A DNA stretch of 64,000 nucleotides from Hyphomonas jannaschiana VP2 (GCF_000685215.1 NZ_ARYJ01000005.1:186001-250000), one strand, 5' to 3'; counted from the first letter of the stretch, positions 35,677 through 45,123 are shown. The notes: generated from the sequence alone by a model not told the origin. Numbers and translations are program-made.

Positions 35677-35822
35677 GTTCTCTGCCCCTGACTTTTGCCG
35701 ATACGCCTAGGGCGAATGTTGCACCGCGTCAAATCCTCAGATTGCCGCGACACCAACAGAGGGAACGACCCTTGCGGTCAGGCGTTATTCGGGGGTGAAC
35801 AGCTGATGAGAAAGGTCAAAAC

Positions 35823-35999
35823 ATGTCTATTCTGATGATCCTGCTGACCATCCTGTTCCCGCCAGTGCCTGTGGCACTCAAGGAAGGGATTGGTACGCAG
35901 CTCCTGCTCAACGTGCTTTTGACGTTGATTGGCTGGCTCCCGGGCGTCATCCACGCCTTCTGGGTCCAGACACGCGGGTCGGGCGCAATCGAAATATAA
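35823..35999 (+). CDS. Pmp3/YqaE-family membrane peptide
   Basis: 58-residue two-helix membrane protein of the Pmp3/YqaE (UPF0057) family, found across bacteria, fungi and plants and linked to membrane potential and salt or cold stress. The sequence runs ILLTILFPPVPVALKEGIG (helix 1 with the family's FPP motif), then LLLNVLLTLIGWLPGVIHAF (helix 2 with the GWLPGxxHA signature). GAGAAAGG lies nine bases before the ATG. It is divergent from the CitE-like gene. Confidence 0.88.
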   Translation: MSILMILLTILFPPVPVALKEGIGTQLLLNVLLTLIGWLPGVIHAFWVQTRGSGAIEI

Positions 36000-36020
36000 T
36001 GAATTGGCGGCTTTAACCGC

Positions 36021-36257
36021 CTACGCGTCGGCCGTTGTTTCGCCTGCTGCCATGCGCTTTTCGGAGCGGATGGCGCGGCGGAAGACGGCAACACCGATTG
36101 CAATGACGCCAATGGCCGTCACTGCTTCGCCGCCGAGAATGACCGACTTGCCGAAATGCATTTCTGCCAGGATCGACCAGGTGGCCGTGAAGAACACAAT
36201 GGCTGCAATTTCGGTCAGCAGCGCGGCCGGGATAATCGCTTTAATCAACGGGCCCAT
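36021..36257 (-). CDS. Small two-helix membrane protein, unknown
   Basis: 78-residue protein with two predicted membrane helices (AALLTEIAAIVFFTATWSIL and ILGGEAVTAIGVIAIGVAVF) followed by a basic tail (RRAIRSEKRMAAGE), which suggests an inside C-terminus. I recognise no family. The start at 36257 has GGAGAG upstream. It lies tail-to-tail with the Pmp3-like gene, 21 bases apart, so two small membrane proteins sit side by side. Confidence 0.65.
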   Translation of the reverse strand: MGPLIKAIIPAALLTEIAAIVFFTATWSILAEMHFGKSVILGGEAVTAIGVIAIGVAVFRRAIRSEKRMAAGETTADA

Positions 36258-36334
36258 GGGCTCTCTCCACATCTTAAGCCGGCAATATCGGCCCATGACC
36301 GCCTGATCGCAAGCGCGTTTAGCTGTTTTGAGGC

Positions 36335-37249
36335 TCAGCGGCTGGCCAGCGGGTGGGCGGTTTCCAGCAGTTCGGCGAGTTCATCTGTCAGGACGTGGGT
36401 GTAGATCTGCGTCGTGGCGATGTCGGCATGACCGAGCAGGGTCTGCACGCTGCGCAGGTCAGCGCCGCCCATCAGAAGGTGGGTAGCATAGGCATGGCGC
36501 AGGGCGTGCGGATGCACCCGGTCCGGACGAATCCCCGCCATGATCGCCAGCTCTTCCAGCAACTGGCCGAGGCGGCGGCGCGTCAGATGGCCTTCCTTGC
36601 CGCGAGACGGGAAGACGAATTTCTCGGCGCGCGTGCGGGCGAGGCTGTTCCTGGGCAGTGTCTCTTCGCGCACGGCCAGCCAGTCCGACAGCGCTGCCAG
36701 TGCCGGGCCGCCCAGCGGGCAGAGCCGTTCCTTGCCGCCCTTACCGCGAATGATGACATCGCGCGTCACCCAGCGCTCGCCCTTGCGGCGGGGGAGGGAG
36801 CCGAGCGTCAGCGACACAAGTTCCGAGACACGCAGGCCTGCGCCGTAGAGCAATTCGACCAGCGCCTTCAGGCGCAGGTCTTCCCCGCAGGCATCAATCA
36901 GCCGGGCCATTTCCTCGCGTGACAGCACATCCGGCACATCGCGGGAAGGTTTCGGTCCGTCCAGCTTTGCCGTCGGATCGTCCTTGCGGTCGCCCTCTTC
37001 GAACAGGAAGCGGAAGAAGCGCCGGACGGCAGAAAGTTTCCGGGCCTGAGACGACGGCGCCATGCCGCGTGCAGCGAGGTCTGCCAGCCAACCGGCCAGG
37101 TCCCGCGCCCCTGCGGTCTCCAGCTTTCCGCCGCAATATTCAGACGCGTCCAGCAGGTCGCGCCCATAGGCGTCGAGCGTATTGGGCGAAGCGCCCCGCT
37201 CGGCGGACATCATTTCCAGGAAGGCTTCGATACGCGCGCGATCAGACAT
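36335..37249 (-). CDS. xerD: Tyrosine recombinase XerD
   Basis: 304-residue site-specific recombinase that resolves chromosome dimers at dif with XerC and FtsK. Both domains are complete: the N-terminal SAM-like core-binding domain (IEAFLEMMSAERGASPNTLDAYGRDL) and the catalytic domain. The catalytic set is visible: Arg in LLYGAGLRVSELVSL, Lys in RGKGGKERL, His-Arg in HPHALRHAYATHLL, His in LLGHADIATTQ and Tyr in IYTHV. Its position beside the aroK region matches relatives, though two extra genes lie between here. Confidence 0.92.
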   Translation of the reverse strand: MSDRARIEAFLEMMSAERGASPNTLDAYGRDLLDASEYCGGKLETAGARDLAGWLADLAARGMAPSSQARKLSAVRRFFRFLFEEGDRKDDPTAKLDGPKPSRDVPDVLSREEMARLIDACGEDLRLKALVELLYGAGLRVSELVSLTLGSLPRRKGERWVTRDVIIRGKGGKERLCPLGGPALAALSDWLAVREETLPRNSLARTRAEKFVFPSRGKEGHLTRRRLGQLLEELAIMAGIRPDRVHPHALRHAYATHLLMGGADLRSVQTLLGHADIATTQIYTHVLTDELAELLETAHPLASR

Positions 37250-37296
37250 GCCTCCAGCCTGGCAGGCATACATTGAAAGGGCGTGAACAAGATGCC

Positions 37297-37332
37297 GGCC
37301 GAAGCCCGGGCGTTTCAGCCCAGGCTTCGGCC
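37297..37332 (-). terminator. Hairpin after the DUF3604 gene
   Basis: GGCCGAAGCC (37297-37306) pairs with GGCTTCGGCC (37323-37332). A further four pairs form after one mismatch, closing a small loop. It starts eight bases after the DUF3604 stop. The following minus-strand bases are only moderately T-rich. Confidence 0.55.
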
Positions 37333-37339
37333 AGAGTGA

Positions 37340-39307
37340 TTAACCTTCCGGATTATACCAGACGGGGCTCGTCCAGGCGCGTTCCTGGATGGTCGAGGGC
37401 ATATCCGGATTGGGCGGCGTGCCATTGCGGGCGGCATCCCAGCTGGACCAGCGGCAGGACGGGTTTTCCAGCACACGGACGTAGTAGGCTGACCGCCGTG
37501 CCGGGTCGAAGTCCGGGTCGGTCCAGATGGCTTTCATCTCGCCGACGCCTGTGCCGTCATTCGTGGAGCAGTCGGTCAGGTCAACGCTGGCCCCATTGTC
37601 CGGACACCGATGGGTTTGCGGATCGGGCAGGGCGCCGCCGGAACAGGCCGCATCATAGACGGCCTCATGGGCTGTGCCGTCGGCATCGGTCCAGACTTTC
37701 ACCACCTGCACGCGCTGCAGGGGATAGGAGTCCGGATCGCGCATCGCCCAGGCCAGGATCTGCGGCGCTGCACCAGTGCCGGTCAGGTTCCCGCCCTGCG
37801 GGACGCCTGACTCATAGGCGTTGGCGACAAGGTCCGGATCGGAGAGGATGCCATCCTCAAAGTTGAAGCTTGCGAACATGCGGGCCTTCAGGCGCGGGCC
37901 TGATGTGCCGAATGTCTCCTTGCGGCGGATCGCATCGAAGATGGCTTCGCGCGTATTTTCGTCCGCCCACACACCGGCAAGGCCCGAGGCGCTGTACTGG
38001 CTGGCAGCCAGCAGGCGCCGCATGTTCGGAACCATCACACCATCGGCGGGAATGGACGCCTCGGTTTCCGTGGCGTCCCAGGTCATTGCGCCATTCGGCG
38101 GAATGGAATGGCGCGCCGCGGGATCGGCGCCGTCTGCCGGGAACTTGCCCCAGAATTTTTCCTCGATGAAGGGTCCGGCGCCGATATGCGTGTCGCTGGA
38201 ACCGATGAAGCCGAACTTGAACGGGTTGAAGCCTTTCGTGTCTGCCAGGCCAAGGCCGCGGGCAAGCGCGTTGCGGGCATAGTCTCCAACATGTGGAGAG
38301 GATTTGGCTGCGCTGCCGATGAAGGTCTCGTAGAGTTCGAAATTGGCCCATTCGTCATTCGGCGAAAGGGAGGGGTGAACTTCCGACGTGCCCTTGATCT
38401 GGGTAATCTCAATGACAGGCTCGTTCCGCATACGGGTCACGGCATAGTCTGCCGTCAGCTCTCCGCCCTCATAGGTTTCGGACGCGAACATCTCGCCATT
38501 GGAGGCGTTCGAATTGTGCGGGATGGACATGACGTCCCGGCCGTCTGCACGCTGGGCGTCCATCCAGTCCCAAAGGTCTTCCGGGTTCGGAGAATCGAGT
38601 GTGGAGAAGAGACGCGCAGGCGCTTCACCGCGGAAGATCACATTCCGGTGCAGGTTTGCCGCCGCCGGGATTTCCGATTCCAGTACTGGCGTCATGGCTG
38701 TGAATTCATAGCCCGCGAATGTGGTGAACTTGCCGGGCTCATAATGGCGTTCAGCGGCGTCGATGGCGCGCTGCCAGGCCGAGTCGATCACATCGCGGTC
38801 ATAGATCTCCTCGATCTCGTCCCCGGACACGATGGTGAGGCCGACATTCTGGAAAGACTGGGCCGGGTTCTCGGCATCCGGTCCGAACACGGTCTTGGCA
38901 AAGGCGGTCTGGGAGAGGGCCGAACCGGGCGTCGCCATCACCGGCATGATGCCCATATATTCGCCATGGTCGGTCACGGCCAGGAAATCGAGCGGGCCGT
39001 TCAGCTGGACGTCGTATCCGCCATCGGTGGTGATCTTCTCCCCCTTGGCAAAGCGGTAGGCATCGTCCGGCGTGGCGCGAACTGAAGAGATGAAGGCGTC
39101 AAAGGACTGGCCGGTGTGAACATGCAGGTCACCGAACAGGGCGACCCGGTTTGCCGGGGCAGGGGGCAATGTTTCTGCTGGTGCCGTTTCGGCCAGCGCC
39201 TCCGGCGTCGCTGCGGCTGTTTCCGGTGGTGCGGTCGTTTCCTGCTGAGCGGTGCAGCCCGCCGCAAGCAGCAAGACGGCGAGGCTCGCCTGTCCCAGAT
39301 ATTTCAT
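37340..39307 (-). CDS. DUF3604 lipoprotein, PHP-like exported enzyme
   Basis: 655-residue exported protein of the DUF3604 family, whose members look like metal-dependent phosphoesterases of the PHP type; function unproven. The N-terminus ends in a lipobox (LLLAAGC), followed by a Thr/Ala/Pro/Glu-rich spacer. The catalytic-type core begins at VALFGDLHVHTGQSFDAF, with metal ligand candidates HVH, then LDFLAVTDHGEYMGI and VMSIPHNSNASNG, and GFIGSSDTHIGAG. The start at 39307 gives a full signal peptide. It follows the large exported gene on the same strand. Confidence 0.82.
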   Translation of the reverse strand: MKYLGQASLAVLLLAAGCTAQQETTAPPETAAATPEALAETAPAETLPPAPANRVALFGDLHVHTGQSFDAFISSVRATPDDAYRFAKGEKITTDGGYDVQLNGPLDFLAVTDHGEYMGIMPVMATPGSALSQTAFAKTVFGPDAENPAQSFQNVGLTIVSGDEIEEIYDRDVIDSAWQRAIDAAERHYEPGKFTTFAGYEFTAMTPVLESEIPAAANLHRNVIFRGEAPARLFSTLDSPNPEDLWDWMDAQRADGRDVMSIPHNSNASNGEMFASETYEGGELTADYAVTRMRNEPVIEITQIKGTSEVHPSLSPNDEWANFELYETFIGSAAKSSPHVGDYARNALARGLGLADTKGFNPFKFGFIGSSDTHIGAGPFIEEKFWGKFPADGADPAARHSIPPNGAMTWDATETEASIPADGVMVPNMRRLLAASQYSASGLAGVWADENTREAIFDAIRRKETFGTSGPRLKARMFASFNFEDGILSDPDLVANAYESGVPQGGNLTGTGAAPQILAWAMRDPDSYPLQRVQVVKVWTDADGTAHEAVYDAACSGGALPDPQTHRCPDNGASVDLTDCSTNDGTGVGEMKAIWTDPDFDPARRSAYYVRVLENPSCRWSSWDAARNGTPPNPDMPSTIQERAWTSPVWYNPEG

Positions 39308-39393
39308 GCTTTCCTCCCTCGGGCCTCTCGTCCGGGCCATCTCAGTGAGGGCAGCATCTGCCTTTTGCGGCAGAGATCAAGTCAGATGCGAGG

Positions 39394-41193
39394 TTAAGGC
39401 GCTTCTTTCCAGTATCCCGTCGCTTCCAGCGCCAGGAGGCGGGCGGCATCCTCCGCGCCGACATCCTGCAGCGCCGCCAGGATGAGCGTGATGTCCGCAA
39501 GGCCAAGTTCCGACGCATCCCCATTGGTCAGCGAGACGGTGCGCAGCACGACTTCCGCAGCCGTGCCGGAGCGCGCGGCAGCCCAGACCGCGATGGCGTC
39601 ACCCGGAGCAGACGAGGCATCGGACACGGGACTTTCGAGCGAGAGGAAGGTCCGCGCCTCGGAAGGCGGGGCTGTGCCGGCTGCCGTCCACAGGGCAAAG
39701 ATACGGGCAGCGGCTTCGGTCTTTCCCTCCATTTCCGCAGCCGCAATCAGGTCGTCTGCGGCTTTGCGTATGGCGCTCTTGCTGGCATCCGGATCCGAAA
39801 GGATCACGAGCGCGCCGATCCAGGCGGCGTTGAAGGATGGCGGGTCCGGAACGGGTTCCGGCTCAGGCTCCGGGTCTGGTGAGAGCGCGTCTTCGTCAGT
39901 ACCGGGGTCTTGTTCGCGCCCCGCTTCTGCAAGACTGGAATCGTCGTCAGGTCCGGCACTGTCAGCGGCATCGGGCACAGGGTCGTCTTCGGGCGCCGGG
40001 CCAATGTCTTCCAGAAGGGCCGTGGGCATGGCCGGAGCGAGGCTGATGGGTTCAGGCTCCGGCTCTGGTTCAGGCGGGGTCACCCAGCGCAGGGCTTCTT
40101 CCAGTTCACCTGCAGCAATATTGGCCCGGGCAAAGAGAAGCGCCTTGTCCTCGGTGTCCGGACCAAGCGGCAGCCGCGCCATGCCATCGCGCAGAAGGCT
40201 GGCGGTCGCGGCAAAGCGGGCGGGGTTCGCCTGTGCCTCTTCCAGCGCGGCAGCGATTGCCTCGGCGGTTTCGGCATCGGAGCGCGCGCCATCGGCATCG
40301 GCGAATTTCGCCTCGCTGAGCAAAGTACGCGGATTGAAACCGTCCGCGGCGAGGGCGGAATTGTAGGCAATGCGGAATTCTTCCCGGTCGATCAGGCCGG
40401 CCTCGGCCGCGATCTGGGCAGCTTTCACGCGTACATCCGGCGGGGTCAGCTTGCGCCGGGCCATAGCTGCGGCAATGTCGGCGCGGTCCTCGGGCACAGC
40501 GTCCGGCGTCACTTCCAGAAAGGCGCGGTTTGACATGACGAAGCCGATGCCGTTGTCGAACTTCGCTTTTGGCGGCTTCGGTGCAACGCCCGACATGGCG
40601 AAGATCGCAGCGGACAGCCAGCTGTCTTCCACGCCCTGGGCCTGCGCCATTTCCATGGCGAGTTCGGCGCCGGACGTGTTGCCTGCAAGCGCGGCGCAGA
40701 CGGCGCGTAGTTTCGGCCAGTAATCGCCTTCAAGGCCCGGCGTGGTGAGGGCTTCGCAGGCGGTGGCTTCATTGCCCAGAACGAGGTTCAGGTCTGCTGC
40801 CATGGCGGCGGCATCCGGCGATCCCAGCTCAGCGAACTGGCCGGCGGCAGCGGCGGCTTCGCCCAGTTCAAAGGCGATGCGGGCGCGTTCGGCCAGAAGC
40901 GCGTCGCTGTCTTCGCCTTCCGGGGCCTGTCCCGCTGACAGGGCGAGGCGGCGCATCAGCATCTGCTCTGCGGGGCTGAGGCCCTTCGTCCGGGCCTCTT
41001 GCATCAGGGCAAGCAGGTCTTCGCCGCGCGCGCCCCGCCACATGCGGGTGCGAAGGGCTGGTTCGTCCTCTTCGAGGTAGCTGATTCCCCACGGGTCGAC
41101 CTGTTCCAGCCAGCTGTCCTCGATCTGCGCATGGGCAGGACAACTCAGGAGTGTGGCCAGGGCCGCGCCGGCAAGGAGGCGCCTAGACCACAT
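39394..41193 (-). CDS. Large exported helical-repeat protein, unknown
   Basis: 599-residue exported protein with signal peptide (MWSRRLLAGAALATLLSCPAHAQ). The body is Ala/Glu/Leu-rich and looks made of helical repeats (DADGARSDAETAEAIAAALEEA, LLFARANIAAGELEEALRWV). Two Pro-Glu runs (PPEPEPEPEP, DPEPEPEPVPDPP) mark flexible linkers around residues 395 and 465. A role as a wall-associated or scaffold protein is possible; function is unknown. The start overlaps the stop of the 44-aa membrane gene by 11 bp, so translation is probably coupled. Confidence 0.7.
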   Translation of the reverse strand: MWSRRLLAGAALATLLSCPAHAQIEDSWLEQVDPWGISYLEEDEPALRTRMWRGARGEDLLALMQEARTKGLSPAEQMLMRRLALSAGQAPEGEDSDALLAERARIAFELGEAAAAAGQFAELGSPDAAAMAADLNLVLGNEATACEALTTPGLEGDYWPKLRAVCAALAGNTSGAELAMEMAQAQGVEDSWLSAAIFAMSGVAPKPPKAKFDNGIGFVMSNRAFLEVTPDAVPEDRADIAAAMARRKLTPPDVRVKAAQIAAEAGLIDREEFRIAYNSALAADGFNPRTLLSEAKFADADGARSDAETAEAIAAALEEAQANPARFAATASLLRDGMARLPLGPDTEDKALLFARANIAAGELEEALRWVTPPEPEPEPEPISLAPAMPTALLEDIGPAPEDDPVPDAADSAGPDDDSSLAEAGREQDPGTDEDALSPDPEPEPEPVPDPPSFNAAWIGALVILSDPDASKSAIRKAADDLIAAAEMEGKTEAAARIFALWTAAGTAPPSEARTFLSLESPVSDASSAPGDAIAVWAAARSGTAAEVVLRTVSLTNGDASELGLADITLILAALQDVGAEDAARLLALEATGYWKEAP

Positions 41194-41317
41194 CTTCAAC
41201 CTCGATCCGGATCTCGCCCGGGGCAGGCTTGCCCTGTTCGGCCTTGGTTCCCAGCCACCACAGGCCTGCCAGCCCAATCACCGCCAAAACGCCAAGCAGG
41301 ATCAGGAATTTGCGCAT
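41183..41317 (-). CDS. 44-aa single-helix membrane protein
   Basis: Very small gene: MRKFLILLGVLAVIGLAGLWWLG forms one membrane helix, followed by a short tail TKAEQGKPAPGEIRIEVEDVV. GAGGTG lies upstream of the ATG at 41317. It overlaps the start of the 599-aa exported gene by 11 bp and precedes it in the same direction, the normal geometry for a coupled pair. Its use of the neighbour's start region favours a true gene over chance. Confidence 0.65.
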   Translation of the reverse strand: MRKFLILLGVLAVIGLAGLWWLGTKAEQGKPAPGEIRIEVEDVV

Positions 41318-41426
41318 GAGATCACACCTCTGGGTTGTATTCAGACTTTTGCGGTCCACCTTCACCAATTGCGAAGGCCTCACCGTCTCTATAGGAAATG
41401 AACCGAACCGGCCATGAAAGTCCAGA

Positions 41427-41999
41427 ATGCCTTCTGACAGCGACAGTCCAGCGCAACAAAAACCGGCGGCTCTGCCTTATGAGTCGCGCACGATTGCGCT
41501 TGTCGGCCTGATGGGGGCGGGCAAGTCGACGGTCGGGCGGCGGCTGGCGGAGAAGCTGGGCCGGCCTTTCTATGACAGCGACTCAGAGATCGAGAAGGCC
41601 GCCGGCCTGTCGATCTCCGACATCTTCGCCCTGCATGGCGAAGCAGACTTCCGGCGCGGCGAACAACAGGTTCTCAAACGCCTGCTGGCGATGCCGCCGC
41701 ATGTGCTGGCGACCGGGGGCGGGGCCTACCTCAATGAAGAGACGCGGGCCCTGATGCGCGAACATGCGATCACGGTCTGGCTGAATGCCGATCTCGAAAC
41801 CCTGTGGAAGCGCGTCCAGAAGCGCGACACCCGCCCGCTGCTGCAGCGCGACGATGCCAAGAGCGTGCTGACAAACCTGCTGGCCGAACGTGAGCCGATC
41901 TATTCGCAGGCCGACCTCGTCGTGCGATCCAAGGACGGTCCGCACACGAACACGGTGAATGCCATCCTGAAGGCCCTGAAGACCTGGAAACCCCAATGA
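41427..41999 (+). CDS. aroK: Shikimate kinase
   Basis: 190-residue P-loop kinase that phosphorylates shikimate in the aromatic pathway. Walker A is GLMGAGKS at residues 27-34. The shikimate-binding Asp/Arg region is [16 protein letters not shown], and FRRGEQQVL and [10 protein letters not shown] follow; the lid arginine lies in RPLLQRDD. An N-terminal tail of about 20 residues precedes the core. It overlaps aroB by four bases (ATGA), the usual alphaproteobacterial pair. Confidence 0.95.
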   Translation: MPSDSDSPAQQKPAALPYESRTIALVGLMGAGKSTVGRRLAEKLGRPFYDSDSEIEKAAGLSISDIFALHGEADFRRGEQQVLKRLLAMPPHVLATGGGAYLNEETRALMREHAITVWLNADLETLWKRVQKRDTRPLLQRDDAKSVLTNLLAEREPIYSQADLVVRSKDGPHTNTVNAILKALKTWKPQ

Positions 42000-43126
42000 G
42001 TGTAACGGCCCCCGAACTGGAAACCGTGTCTGTCGATCTCGGCGCCCGGTCTTACGATATTCTTGTCGGGCATGGCGCCTTGGCGGAGCTGGGCCCGCGC
42101 CTGTTGCCGATGCTGAAGCAGAAGCGCGTCTTCGTGCTGACCGACGAACATGTCGAAGCTGCCCACCGGGCGCGCGTTGAGGCGGTGCTGGAGGCGTCCG
42201 GTATCCGATCCAGCTGGCTGGCGCTGACGCCCGGTGAGAAGACCAAGAGCTTCACCAATCTCGAAGCCATTCTCGACTGGCTGCTCGAAGGCGGGGCAGA
42301 CCGGGCCGACATTCTGGTGGCGCTCGGCGGCGGGGTGATCGGCGACATTGCCGGTCTCTCGGCCAGCCTGATGAAGCGCGGCATGGGCTTCGTGCAGGTG
42401 CCGACAACGCTGCTGGCACAGGTCGATTCTTCCGTTGGCGGAAAGACGGCGGTGAACAGCGCGCGCGGCAAGAATCTGATCGGGGCGTTTTACCAGCCCC
42501 GGCTGGTGATCGCCGACACGGAATTGCTCGCCACGCTGCCGGCGCGGGAGCTGCGGGCTGGCTATGCCGAAATTGTCAAATACGGCCTGATCAATGATCC
42601 GGCCTTCTTCGACTGGCTGGAAGCGAACGGCGCGCGCGTGCTGGCGCTTAAGGCCGATGCGATCACCTATGCCGTCGCTGTCAGCTGCCGGGCAAAGGCG
42701 GCGATCGTGGCCGAAGACGAGACCGAAAAGGGCGTACGCGCGCTGCTGAACCTTGGCCACACATTCGGCCACGCGCTGGAAGCGGCAAACAATTACCGGC
42801 CGGATCTCCTGCACGGTGAAGCCGTCGCCATCGGCATGGCGCTCGCCTTCCGCTATGGCGCCGCCGAAGGCATCACACCGGCGGAAGATGCTGCGAGGGT
42901 GAAGCGCATGCTGGAATCCTCCGGATTGCAGGCGGCTATTCCCGGCCGGCAGGGTGGAGCATATACGGCAGCGGAACTGGTCCGGCTGATGCAGCAGGAC
43001 AAAAAGGCCAGCGGCGGGAAGGTGCCGCTGATCCTCGCCCGCGGAATCGGACAGGCCTACATTCATCCCGATGCAGACCTTGCCGCCGTGGAGAAATTCC
43101 TGCGCAGTGAAACTCTAGAGGGATAA
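41996..43126 (+). CDS. aroB: 3-dehydroquinate synthase
   Basis: 376-residue NAD- and zinc-dependent enzyme, second step of the shikimate pathway, converting DAHP to 3-dehydroquinate. NAD-binding [15 protein letters not shown] and zinc/substrate motifs [37 protein letters not shown] and [13 protein letters not shown] are all present. Length is normal. It is translationally coupled to aroK and followed 19 bases later by the CBS-domain membrane protein. Confidence 0.96.
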   Translation: MSVTAPELETVSVDLGARSYDILVGHGALAELGPRLLPMLKQKRVFVLTDEHVEAAHRARVEAVLEASGIRSSWLALTPGEKTKSFTNLEAILDWLLEGGADRADILVALGGGVIGDIAGLSASLMKRGMGFVQVPTTLLAQVDSSVGGKTAVNSARGKNLIGAFYQPRLVIADTELLATLPARELRAGYAEIVKYGLINDPAFFDWLEANGARVLALKADAITYAVAVSCRAKAAIVAEDETEKGVRALLNLGHTFGHALEAANNYRPDLLHGEAVAIGMALAFRYGAAEGITPAEDAARVKRMLESSGLQAAIPGRQGGAYTAAELVRLMQQDKKASGGKVPLILARGIGQAYIHPDADLAAVEKFLRSETLEG

Positions 43127-43145
43127 CAGGGGCAGACGGGCTGAC

Positions 43146-44408
43146 ATGATCGCCGGTTACATCATCGCCATTTTCGTATTGCTGGCGCTTTCAGGCTTTT
43201 TCTCGGGCTCCGAGACGGCCCTGACGGCGGCCTCGCGGGCGCGCATGCATGCGCTGGAGAAGGAAGGCGACAAGCGCGCTGCTGCCGTTAACCGGCTGAT
43301 CTCCAATCGGGAAGGGCTGATCGGCTCCATCCTGCTCGGCAACAATGTCGTGAACATTCTGGCCTCGGTCCTGGCAACGTCGCTGTTCACGCAGCTTTTC
43401 GGTCAGGGCGGTGTGGCCATGGCCATGGCTACCGGCGTGATGACGATCCTCGTGCTCGTCTTTGCCGAAGTGATGCCGAAGACCTATGCCATCGGTCGTC
43501 CGGATGCGATGGCCATGAGCGTGGCGGGCATCATCTCCGTTCTCGTGGCGCTCGCTTCATGGATCGTGACGGCGATCCAGGCGATCGTCTCGGTGACGCT
43601 GAAGCTTCTGGGCCTTGGTGCACCGGCCGAAGCGATCACGGCGGATGAGGAAATCCGCGGCGCAATCGACCTGCATGCCTCCGAAGGCGGGGTGGGCGAT
43701 GCCGACCGCCAGCGTCTCGTCGGCGCGCTCGACCTCAAGGAACTGACCGTCGAAGACGTCATGATCCACCGCAAGAACATCAAGATGCTGAGCGCCGATC
43801 TCGATCCGCGCCAGATGGTGATGAAGGCACTGGCGAGCCCGCACACACGGATCCCGCTTTATCGCGGCGAGAAGGAAGAGATCGTCGGTATTCTGCATGC
43901 CAAGGATCTCCTGCGGGCCATCATTCCGCTGGGCGGGAACCTCGCCAGCCTCGATCTCGATGCGATCATGCGCAAACCCTGGTTCGTGCCGGAAACGACG
44001 CCGGTGCAGGACCAGCTCGATGCCTTCCTGAAAGAACGTAGCCACTTTGCCCTCGTCATCGACGAGTATGGCGAATTACAGGGCCTGATTACGCTGGAAG
44101 ACATTCTGGAAGAGATTGTCGGCTCTATCCATGACGAACACGACATCGCCGTGCAGGGCGTGCGCCCGCAGGAGGATGGCTCCGTCAATGTCGATGGCTG
44201 GGTGCCGATCCGCGATGTGAACCGGGCGATGAACTGGAACCTGCCGGACGATGAAGCCGTCACGGTGGCCGGCCTCGTCATTCACGAAGCGCAGACCATT
44301 CCGGAAGCCGGGCAGAGTTTCGTGTTCCATGGATACCGTTTCAACGTGCTGCGCCGCCAGCGCAACCAGGTGACCGGGCTGAATATCTCAGTAATCGAGC
44401 CCGCCTGA
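43146..44408 (+). CDS. CNNM/CorC-type membrane protein with CBS domains
   Basis: 420-residue inner-membrane protein: an N-terminal DUF21 membrane domain (about residues 1-180), two CBS domains (VEDVMIHRKNIKMLSADLDP and IDEYGELQGLITLEDILEEIVG) and a CorC_HlyC transport-associated domain at the C-terminus (SVNVDGWVPIRDVNRAMNWNLP). Related proteins take part in magnesium or cobalt efflux; some older annotations call them hemolysins. It may be co-transcribed with aroKB. The stop overlaps the convergent 44388 gene by 21 bp. Confidence 0.88.
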   Translation: MIAGYIIAIFVLLALSGFFSGSETALTAASRARMHALEKEGDKRAAAVNRLISNREGLIGSILLGNNVVNILASVLATSLFTQLFGQGGVAMAMATGVMTILVLVFAEVMPKTYAIGRPDAMAMSVAGIISVLVALASWIVTAIQAIVSVTLKLLGLGAPAEAITADEEIRGAIDLHASEGGVGDADRQRLVGALDLKELTVEDVMIHRKNIKMLSADLDPRQMVMKALASPHTRIPLYRGEKEEIVGILHAKDLLRAIIPLGGNLASLDLDAIMRKPWFVPETTPVQDQLDAFLKERSHFALVIDEYGELQGLITLEDILEEIVGSIHDEHDIAVQGVRPQEDGSVNVDGWVPIRDVNRAMNWNLPDDEAVTVAGLVIHEAQTIPEAGQSFVFHGYRFNVLRRQRNQVTGLNISVIEPA

Positions 44409-44744
44409 AGCCGGCGTCACGGTCGATACATTCATTGCCGCCTGCTGGCGCGAGGCCGGGCTGTTGCAGCCGTGGCGGATCAGCCATTTGCGCTGGTCCG
44501 GGGTCACGACATGGGCGCTGATCACATCGAGATCATCCGCCGGCACGAGGGCGTAGGTTGTTTCCCGGGAGGGAAGGTCATTGGAGACGGGGATGAACAG
44601 CACCTGGTCGCTGGCTACGCAGACAGTGTCCCGGATCTCCTGCAACTGCCATTGGTCGGCGCGCGGCTCCGTGTCTTCTGCGGAGGCTGCGCACACGCAG
44701 CCGCCTGCGGCCAGAGCCGCCATGATCATCCTGATTACCATCAC
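44388..44744 (-). CDS. Small exported protein, unknown
   Basis: 118-residue protein with signal peptide (MIMAALAAGGCVCAASAE). Its mature part shows RDTVCVASDQVLFIPVSND and WLIRHGCNSPASRQQ, two Cys that could form a disulfide. I recognise no family. Start choice between adjacent Met codons is uncertain (MMVIRMIMAAL). It overlaps the end of the CBS protein gene. Confidence 0.6.
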   Translation of the reverse strand: MMVIRMIMAALAAGGCVCAASAEDTEPRADQWQLQEIRDTVCVASDQVLFIPVSNDLPSRETTYALVPADDLDVISAHVVTPDQRKWLIRHGCNSPASRQQAAMNVSTVTPASGGLDY

Positions 44745-44813
44745 CCGTTCTCCTCGACGGTGTTGAGGAGAATACGTTCAGGTAGGCAAAGGGGTTCCGA
44801 AGATTCTTGAGAA

Positions 44814-45092
44814 TCAGGCCTTCGGTGCGCTGGCTTTGAGGGCCAGCGCATGCAGGCCGGTGTCGAATTCCTGTTGCAGGGCCAGCATGACGGTACGCTG
44901 GATCTGCACGCGTGACAGGCCCTCAAAGGCGGGGGAGACGATTTTCACGCTGTAATGCGTCTCACCCTCAGGCCTGGCGCCTGCATGGCCGGCATGTTTG
45001 GCACTGTCATCGCTGATTTCCAGCTCAACAGGCTCAAAAGCTTCCGTCAGGAGGTCATGAATCCGCGACAGTCTGTCAGTCAGTTGTGGCAT
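44814..45092 (-). CDS. bolA: BolA-family protein
   Basis: 92-residue BolA protein with a class-II KH-like fold; BolA proteins work with monothiol glutaredoxins in iron-sulfur handling and affect cell shape. Seen: ELEISDDSAKHAGHAGARPEGETHYSVKIVSPAF, with the conserved His region, then LSRVQIQRTVMLALQQE and LHALALKASAP. The start at 45092 (MPQLTDRLSRI) is standard. It is divergent from the J-domain gene by 31 bp, an adjacency I recall from other alphaproteobacteria. Confidence 0.92.
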   Translation of the reverse strand: MPQLTDRLSRIHDLLTEAFEPVELEISDDSAKHAGHAGARPEGETHYSVKIVSPAFEGLSRVQIQRTVMLALQQEFDTGLHALALKASAPKA

Positions 45093-45123
45093 CTTTAACG
45101 CGCACTCCCTATTATCCCGGGTC

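Noticed and set aside
39834-40080. Repetitive GGTTCCGGCTCAGG-like tracts that might look like a DNA repeat array
   Set aside because: They encode the Pro-Glu linkers of the exported 599-aa protein and are in frame; no spacers or regular repeat length as in CRISPR.
41900-43066. A 388-codon minus-strand frame
   Set aside because: It is the antisense of aroB, which is clearly the real gene.
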